From positions 157,269 through 221,268 of the forward strand of contig NZ_JRPB02000003.1 of assembly GCF_000765695.2 (NCBI RefSeq): 64,000 nt of DNA. The letters are read 5' to 3'. How positions within the stretch are numbered: position 1 is the first letter of the stretch; each line of letters opens with the position of its first letter. A program made the translations under genes and the position numbers. The DNA comes from Helicobacter sp. MIT 11-5569 (GTDB lineage: Bacteria; Campylobacterota; Campylobacteria; Campylobacterales; Helicobacteraceae). Shown one piece after another: positions 59,361-64,000 of the stretch. Below the pieces are notes generated by a model. That model did no database searches. It saw only the letters and a list, made by a program, of their open reading frames with translations, and had not been told where the DNA came from.

Positions 59361-59938
59361 TTTGCTTCCTTTATTACGGATTCTAAAATGCTATTAGGAA
59401 TCCAATCTTTTAGTGCCACACCTTCCCCATTTTCTAGCATTTTACGTAATTGTGTCGAGCTAATTAGAATCTCTTGAAACTCCAATACTCTATAATTTTT
59501 GGGGATTGTGTAGCCATTGCGTGGAATTATAACAAATTCTACATTCTTTTCTAGCCAAGAATATTGCTCCCATTTTGGCAGGGATTCTACATTATCCGCC
59601 CCAAGAAGCAAAAAATACAGCGCATTTTCCCCAAAATCATAGGAATCTTGAATGTATCTTAATGTTTTAAAAGTTGGTGTTGGTGCATTTTGACGCACTT
59701 CAAAATCTAGCACAATAAGCGTGCAATTTTCATTTTCAAAACTTTTTTTTAATTGCTCTAACCACCCTAAACGCAGATTTGGAGTGAAATAAAATGCGTC
59801 TTTAAAAGGGCTTAAAAAATTAGGAACAACAAAAAGCGTATCAAGTTTTAATTGTATAATTGCATTTTTGATAATAGCTAAATGCCCATTATGCGGAGGG
59901 TCAAACGAACCTCCAAAGATTCCAACACGCTTTTGCAT
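59312..59938 (-). CDS. nadD: nicotinate-nucleotide adenylyltransferase
   Basis: NadD adenylylates nicotinate mononucleotide in NAD synthesis. The 208-residue product has the nucleotidyltransferase motifs GIFGGSFDPPHNGHLAI (GxFDPxHxGH) at the N-terminus and ISSTQLRKML near the C-terminus, with LLLGADNVESLPKW between. The C-terminal tail, Lys/Ser-rich, is the part that overlaps rsfS. Divergent from the prepilin peptidase gene. Confidence 0.95.
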   Translation of the reverse strand: MQKRVGIFGGSFDPPHNGHLAIIKNAIIQLKLDTLFVVPNFLSPFKDAFYFTPNLRLGWLEQLKKSFENENCTLIVLDFEVRQNAPTPTFKTLRYIQDSYDFGENALYFLLLGADNVESLPKWEQYSWLEKNVEFVIIPRNGYTIPKNYRVLEFQEILISSTQLRKMLENGEGVALKDWIPNSILESVIKEANCKKIEKHSRKKSVKF

Positions 59939-59981
59939 ACATTACCTTTTTTGGTTAAAATTTTAGCAAAAAGAAGAATAA

Positions 59982-60716
59982 ATGGAAGTTTTAACCCTTT
60001 TTTTAATCTTTGCTTTTGGAATCAGTTTTGGCGCGTTTGTGAATGTTTTAATCTATAGGATTCCGCGCAATCTTAGTATTTTTCTCCCAAACTCTTTTTG
60101 TCCAGAGTGTAAGACACCTTTAAAATGGCGCGATAAGATTCCTTTATGCAGTTATATTTTAAATCACGCAAAATGCCGTTATTGCAGTGCCAAGATTCCA
60201 CCTTTTTATCTTTTAAGCGAGTTATTTGGTGGAATCCTTGCAGTATTTTGCTATGTTTATTTTTTTGCGACCATTAGCGCGCTTACACTTTTCTTTTTGG
60301 TGCTTCTATTTTACACACTAAGTGTAATTGATACGCATTTTCTAGCGATTCCAGATTCTTTAAATTTTCTAACACTCGCCTTTGCTTTAACCTTTGCATT
60401 CTCTTATTATGATGAAATCCTAATCCCTTGCATTGTTTGCTTAAGCTTTATCGGATTTGCCACGCTTCTAAGGCTATTTGTGAGTTTTTTAGCAAAAAAA
60501 GAAACACTAGGGGAGGGAGATTTGTTACTTTTTGGCACAATAGGTTGCGCTTTGGGTGCATTTTACGGAGCTTTAGCGATTTTTCTAGCAGCACTTTATG
60601 CCTTATTTTTCATTCTCCTAATGCGCGTATTTTTAGGGCGCAAAAATCCCATTATTCCTTTTGTGCCATTTTTATTTTTAGGATTTTTAAGTGCATTTGT
60701 ATGGCAAATAGTGTAG
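59982..60716 (+). CDS. prepilin peptidase (A24 family)
   Basis: The 244-residue product is a full-length type 4 prepilin peptidase with the N-methylation/zinc region (FCPECKTPLKWRDKIPLCSY and CRYCSAKIPPFYLLSEL, two CXXC pairs) and the aspartic protease part with the two catalytic Asp in SVIDTHFLAIPDSLN and GEGDLLLFG. About eight membrane helices. It would process pilin-like subunits of a type II secretion-like or DNA-uptake system; no pilin or other Cts/Pil gene lies in this window. Confidence 0.9.
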   Translation: MEVLTLFLIFAFGISFGAFVNVLIYRIPRNLSIFLPNSFCPECKTPLKWRDKIPLCSYILNHAKCRYCSAKIPPFYLLSELFGGILAVFCYVYFFATISALTLFFLVLLFYTLSVIDTHFLAIPDSLNFLTLAFALTFAFSYYDEILIPCIVCLSFIGFATLLRLFVSFLAKKETLGEGDLLLFGTIGCALGAFYGALAIFLAALYALFFILLMRVFLGRKNPIIPFVPFLFLGFLSAFVWQIV

Positions 60717-60744
60717 AATTTATTTTTTAACAAAGGAATCTTAA

Positions 60745-61293
60745 ATGCTAAAACCTGAAGAAAAAGAGTTTCTACTAAATTCTATCCGCGTTATAAACGA
60801 TTATCCACAGCCCGGAGTTATATTTCGTGATATTACGACATTAATCAACAACAAAGAAGCCTTTAGCTTTACAATCAATCATCTAAAAAAACGTTATGAA
60901 AGTTACAATTTAGATTTTATTGCAGGCATTGAAAGTCGAGGTTTTATCTTTGGTGCTGCTTTAGCATATGCGTTAAACATCGGTTTTGTTCCAATCCGCA
61001 AAAAAGGCAAACTCCCTTACACTACGATTGCCGAAAAATACACGCTAGAATATGGTTTTAGTGAGATTGAAATCCATATAGACGCTTTTAAAGGCACGCA
61101 AAAAGAGATTCCAAGTGTTTTACTTATTGACGACCTTATTGCCACAGGTGGCACTGCACTTGCAGGAGCGAAACTCATCAAACAAGCGGGTGCGCAATGT
61201 ATAGAATCTTGTTTTATTATTAATCTCCAAGATTTACATGGCGCAAAAGAAATGCAAAAGCACACCCCAATTTATAGTTTATTAGATTTATAG
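60745..61293 (+). CDS. apt: adenine phosphoribosyltransferase
   Basis: Apt salvages adenine to AMP with PRPP. The 182-residue product has [50 protein letters not shown] and the PRPP loop [18 protein letters not shown]. The start is an ATG behind AAAGGAATCTTA, a start context repeated in the window. Convergent with murG, overlapping by six bases. Confidence 0.95.
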   Translation: MLKPEEKEFLLNSIRVINDYPQPGVIFRDITTLINNKEAFSFTINHLKKRYESYNLDFIAGIESRGFIFGAALAYALNIGFVPIRKKGKLPYTTIAEKYTLEYGFSEIEIHIDAFKGTQKEIPSVLLIDDLIATGGTALAGAKLIKQAGAQCIESCFIINLQDLHGAKEMQKHTPIYSLLDL

Positions 61294-61313
61294 AGCGATT
61301 TTTTGCTCTATAA
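61288..61313. terminator. hairpin between apt and murG
   Basis: TTATAGAGC (61288-61296) pairs perfectly with GCTCTATAA (61305-61313), 9 bp, with loop GATTTTTT. It covers both convergent stop codons. No strong T-run on the plus strand side. Confidence 0.6.
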
Positions 61314-62424
61314 CATCACACATTAAATCCACTGCATTACTTGCGCATTCTTTTTGTAAATCTGCGCTAACTTGTGCGATTCTGCTTTCAAGAAGCTCTA
61401 AACTATCCCACAAAACCTCACAAAATAAATCTTGCTCCAAACACAAAAACCCGAGCCCTTTTTCTTCGATAAACTTTGCATTGTAATATTGATGATTAGA
61501 AGCCGCATAAGGATAAGGGACAAAAAGTGCAGGAAGCCCATTAGCGCATAATTCCCATAGCGAGCTAGCTCCAGCACGACACACAGCAAAATCACAAAGT
61601 GCATAAATTTCAGCCATCATTTTACTAAAGCCAAAAACCACCACATCGACACCGCTAAACTCTCCTAACTCTACAAATTCCACTCTATCTATTATTTGCG
61701 ATTCTGTGGAATCTTGCCAAACTTTTAGAGACTCTTTTAAGATTCCAACCTTTAACCCTTCATTTGCATATTCACTCACCACGCGCACTAAGTCTTTGTT
61801 TCCGCATTGATGAAAAACCTTGATTCCACGCTCTTTAAGCACGTTTAAAGAACTTAGCGCAAAATTATTTATCGCCCTTGCACCTTGCGAGCCACCCATA
61901 AAAAGCAAAGTCTTAACCGCACTTCTTACTCTAGCTTTTGTGAAAAAGACTTCCATTACAGGATAAAATTTAATCGGCGAACTCTCTAAATACGAAGAGA
62001 AAAATATCTTTGCTTTGGGTTTTAAAATCCTATTTAAACGCCCAATCGCTGCATTTTGTTCGTGGATAATAAGCGGAATCCTAAGCGCGCTTGCCCCAAA
62101 AGCAGCTGGTGCAGCAGAATATCCACCCACAGAAAGCACAAAATCAGGCTTAAACTCTTTTATGATTCCATAAGCTTTTTTAAAAGCACGCCCTTGTTGC
62201 CATAATGCCTTTAAAAACCCGATTCCGCGTTTATTGACAACCCCGCTTGTTTCTAAAAACCATTTTTGAGCAAATTTTTCTTCTTTTTCAAAATACGCTT
62301 TATCTTGCCCACTGCTAGAACCTATGAAAATACAAGAATATCCCCTAGCACTAAACGCATACAAAAACGCTTTCGCAACACTCAAATGCCCCCCAGTGCC
62401 ACCACCGGTAATAACAACACGCAT
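61288..62424 (-). CDS. murG: UDP-GlcNAc:lipid I N-acetylglucosaminyltransferase
   Basis: MurG makes lipid II at the inner face of the cytoplasmic membrane. From the ATG at 62424 the product is 378 residues and opens [20 protein letters not shown] with the first G-loop; [39 protein letters not shown] and [20 protein letters not shown] (UDP-GlcNAc site) follow. A longer frame to 62535 only adds a hydrophobic, unlikely leader; AAAGG lies about eight bases before this ATG. Confidence 0.94.
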   Translation of the reverse strand: MRVVITGGGTGGHLSVAKAFLYAFSARGYSCIFIGSSSGQDKAYFEKEEKFAQKWFLETSGVVNKRGIGFLKALWQQGRAFKKAYGIIKEFKPDFVLSVGGYSAAPAAFGASALRIPLIIHEQNAAIGRLNRILKPKAKIFFSSYLESSPIKFYPVMEVFFTKARVRSAVKTLLFMGGSQGARAINNFALSSLNVLKERGIKVFHQCGNKDLVRVVSEYANEGLKVGILKESLKVWQDSTESQIIDRVEFVELGEFSGVDVVVFGFSKMMAEIYALCDFAVCRAGASSLWELCANGLPALFVPYPYAASNHQYYNAKFIEEKGLGFLCLEQDLFCEVLWDSLELLESRIAQVSADLQKECASNAVDLMCDVIEQKIAL

Positions 62425-62593
62425 TAAAAAACCTTTGAATATAAGAATCGCAAAATAAATTTTACAAATTATACCAATTCTCGTAAAAATGTAACAACTT
62501 ATTAAAAAGTTAAAAATTTTAATCACTTTTTGCAAAATCCACTACAAAAAAATGCTAATATATATCCAAATCCATAAAATAAGGAATCCTAAA

Positions 62594-63073
62594 ATGAATA
62601 GTTTTGAAAATGTCTTTGATATTAAATCTCTAACAATGTCGATTTTGATGACTCCTGCAGTTGCAAACTTCAAAGGACGCGTGCATGGTGGAGATTTGCT
62701 AAAGCTCCTAGACCAAGTTGCTTATGCTTGTGCTTCTCGCTATTGTGGTAGATATTGCGTTACACTTTCAGTCGATAGTGTAAATTTCAAATATCCTATC
62801 GAAGTAGGCTCTCTTGTAACCTTTCTAGCTTCTGTGAATTACACAGGAAACAGCTCGCTTGAAGTAGGAATCAAAGTCATCGCAGAAGATATCCAAAAGC
62901 GCACCGTAATGCACACAAATAGTGCGTATTTTAATATGGTGTGTGTTGATAATGATGGCAAACCTACCAAAGTGCCACCACTAGAGCCAAAAACAGAAGA
63001 AGAAAAACGCCGCTTTGAAAAAGCGCAAAAACGCAAAGCAGCTCGTATGGAACTTACAAAAAAAGCACAATAA
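62594..63073 (+). CDS. acyl-CoA thioesterase, YciA/hotdog type
   Basis: The product (159 residues from ATG 62594 behind AAGGAATCCTAAA) is a single hotdog domain with ANFKGRVHGGDLLKLLDQVA, GRYCVTLSVDSVNFKYPI and YTGNSSLEVGIKVIAED, close to YciA/BACH acyl-CoA hydrolases. The C-terminal 25 residues are Lys/Arg/Glu-rich. A 14-residue upstream extension from 62552 lacks an SD sequence. Confidence 0.88.
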   Translation: MNSFENVFDIKSLTMSILMTPAVANFKGRVHGGDLLKLLDQVAYACASRYCGRYCVTLSVDSVNFKYPIEVGSLVTFLASVNYTGNSSLEVGIKVIAEDIQKRTVMHTNSAYFNMVCVDNDGKPTKVPPLEPKTEEEKRRFEKAQKRKAARMELTKKAQ

Positions 63074-63090
63074 ATTCTAAAAAATTTTGC

Positions 63091-63096
63091 TATAAT
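63091..63096 (+). promoter_or_regulatory. -10 box (extended, TTTGC-TATAAT) of the 63117 gene
   Basis: AATTTTGCTATAATTTC lies about 20 bases before the ATG at 63117, with TTGGAGAAG as SD sequence. It would also drive trmL two bases after that gene. Confidence 0.6.
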
Positions 63097-63116
63097 TTCT
63101 CCTTATTGGAGAAGTT

Positions 63117-63407
63117 ATGCAAACCACACAAAAACACCACGATTCCGCGCATATTGCACAAGATATTATGAAATATCAATTAACGCAATTTTGCAAGCGC
63201 AACACCCAAGCAATCGCAATAATCTTAAAAGCACTTTTACAAGGTGCGAAGCATTATCCAAAATCCACATTTCAAGAAACCCAAAAAGATATTTTGCAAG
63301 ATTCCGCACTTTTTCAAGATGAGATTCCAAATCCTAGCAAAACAACCCCAAAAGATTCCGCAAAAAAAGATTCCAAAAAATCTTCCCCATTAAATATAGA
63401 AGGATAA
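63117..63407 (+). CDS. small basic protein of unknown function
   Basis: The 96-residue product is soluble, with a His/Gln-rich start, a short helical segment (MKYQLTQFCKRNTQAIAIIL) and a charged, Ser/Lys/Asp/Pro-rich tail with KDSAKKDSKKSS that looks disordered. One Cys. I do not recognise a family. It is two bases upstream of trmL and has its own promoter, so probably co-transcribed with it. Confidence 0.55.
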   Translation: MQTTQKHHDSAHIAQDIMKYQLTQFCKRNTQAIAIILKALLQGAKHYPKSTFQETQKDILQDSALFQDEIPNPSKTTPKDSAKKDSKKSSPLNIEG

Positions 63408-63409
63408 GT

Positions 63410-63889
63410 TTGCGATTCCATATTGTTTTACATCAGCCGCGTATTCCGCAAAATACAGGAAATATCGGCAGACTTTGTTTTGCAAGCAATACAACTTTAC
63501 ATTTAATCCACCCTTTAGGCTTTAGTCTCACACAAAAGGAGCTAAAACGCGCTGGAATGGATTATTGGGAACATTTAAAAGTCTATGAATACGCAAGCAC
63601 ACAAGATTTTTTTGACACACACACGCAAAGCCCCTTGCCACATTTCTTTTTGACAACCAAAACAACCACTCCCTATTATACCGCCCCTATGCAAACAGGT
63701 GCATATCTGCATTTTGGGCGCGAAGATGCTGGACTTTCTCAAGAGATTCTAAGCGCGCATGCTTCATATTGCTACACAATTCCAATGCAAAATAATGCTC
63801 GCAGTTTAAATCTCGCCACAAGCGTTGGAATCGTCCTATATGAGGGCATTAGACAATCTGTGCAAAATTTTCATTTACCTTTTGTTTAA
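63410..63889 (+). CDS. trmL: tRNA (cytidine/uridine(34)-2'-O)-methyltransferase
   Basis: TrmL is a SPOUT-class methyltransferase acting on the wobble base of tRNA-Leu. The 159-residue product has LHQPRIPQNTGNIGRLCFAS, LKRAGMDYWEHL, LHFGREDAGLS and IPMQNNARSLNLATSVGIVL, the knot motifs with SAM-binding residues. The start is a TTG at 63410 with AGAAGGATAAG upstream, giving the canonical MRFHIVLHQPxIPxN opening. Confidence 0.93.
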   Translation: MRFHIVLHQPRIPQNTGNIGRLCFASNTTLHLIHPLGFSLTQKELKRAGMDYWEHLKVYEYASTQDFFDTHTQSPLPHFFLTTKTTTPYYTAPMQTGAYLHFGREDAGLSQEILSAHASYCYTIPMQNNARSLNLATSVGIVLYEGIRQSVQNFHLPFV

Positions 63890-63929
63890 AATTCTTTCTT
63901 TCCACTTGACTTTATAAGATTCTTTTAGA

Positions 63930-63935
63930 TAAAAT
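63930..63935 (+). promoter_or_regulatory. promoter before the last, truncated gene
   Basis: TTGACT (63906-63911) and TAAAAT (63930-63935) are 18 bases apart, a good sigma-70 arrangement, about 38 bases before the start at 63974. Confidence 0.55.
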
Positions 63936-63970
63936 TGCAGCCTATCTTAATTTTCTATGATAAAGGAGAA

Positions 63971-64000
63971 ATGGTGAATAAACAGAATTCAAAATTCACA
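63971..64000 (+). CDS. start of a gene cut by the window end
   Basis: AAAGGAG (63962-63968) is followed by ATG (63971) and GTG (63974) in the same frame, then MVNKQNSKFT to the edge. The SD spacing fits GTG better. Too little is visible to name it. Confidence 0.4.
   Translation, partial: MVNKQNSKFT

Noticed and set aside
1..64000. CRISPR arrays, insertion sequences, prophage or integrase, rRNA operon
   Set aside because: No regularly spaced direct repeats, transposase or integrase motifs, or rRNA-like sequence were seen; gene content is chromosomal throughout.

Overview
The window reads as a chromosomal segment of an AT-rich member of the Campylobacterota, most likely an enterohepatic Helicobacter of the group that has a Campylobacter-type major outer membrane porin. 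This is an inference. It rests on Helicobacter/Campylobacter-type flagellar genes (flgM, flgN-like, flgK, fliI), a MOMP porin, a long-form dapD, nspC, a Csd3/Pgp3-like M23 peptidase, short-form hisG and a dut-greA-lpxB gene order that I remember from H. pylori. There is no integrase, insertion sequence, CRISPR array or rRNA operon, and one tRNA (Leu-UAG). Genes are densely packed, often overlapping as TAATG or ATGA, with several TTG and GTG starts.

Layout. 1-9955: Tat genes (tatC partial, tatB), a small lipoprotein, then a long leftward gene string from a Csd3-like peptidase through a Nudix hydrolase, a coiled-coil protein, lpxB, greA, dut, a YfgM-like/BamB-like pair, coaX, hisG and leuC. 10.0-13.0 kb: flagellar flgM-flgN-flgK behind a sigma-28-like promoter. 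13.1-15.9 kb: the MOMP porin, a compact locus that looks like a type I toxin-antitoxin pair, and gpsA. 15.9-28.4 kb: fliI, trxA-(Trx-like)-trxB, dapB, purF, a radical SAM gene, an EF-hand protein with an exact sigma-54 promoter, a catalytically degenerate UDG-like protein, a periplasmic protein, a YgjP-type protease, lptF and truA. 28.4-36.9 kb: polA, tautomerase, terC (leftward), an NSS transporter, a TRAP transporter for small organic acids, and tRNA-Leu. 37-46.7 kb: agmatine deiminase, a DUF-type protein, tsaD, tpx, an esterase, cstA, an XRE regulator with a small exported protein, ybdD, a DnaQ-like exonuclease and nspC. 46.7-64 kb: housekeeping genes (iaaA, dapD, ychF, pepA, hemD, selD, kefB-like, msrB, rsfS, nadD, prepilin peptidase, apt, murG, trmL).

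Most unusual points. (1) Two hidden selenoproteins. selD carries an in-frame UGA at residue 16, and the CstA partner YbdD ends in Cys-UGA-UGA where E. coli has Cys-Cys. Each UGA is followed by a short hairpin whose loop begins GG. (2) A 20-residue hydrophobic peptide gene at 14867-14929 has its Shine-Dalgarno (SD) sequence buried in a GNRA hairpin, a terminator, a structured leader and antisense TATAAT boxes inside the ORF: a candidate Ibs/AapA-like type I toxin. (3) A Cys-rich XRE regulator and an 80-residue exported helical protein, linked by paired TATCCTATAGG operators, sit between cstA and ybdD. (4) An EF-hand protein is preceded by an exact GGAA-N6-TTGCTT sigma-54 promoter, which suggests a flagellum-linked calcium-binding protein.
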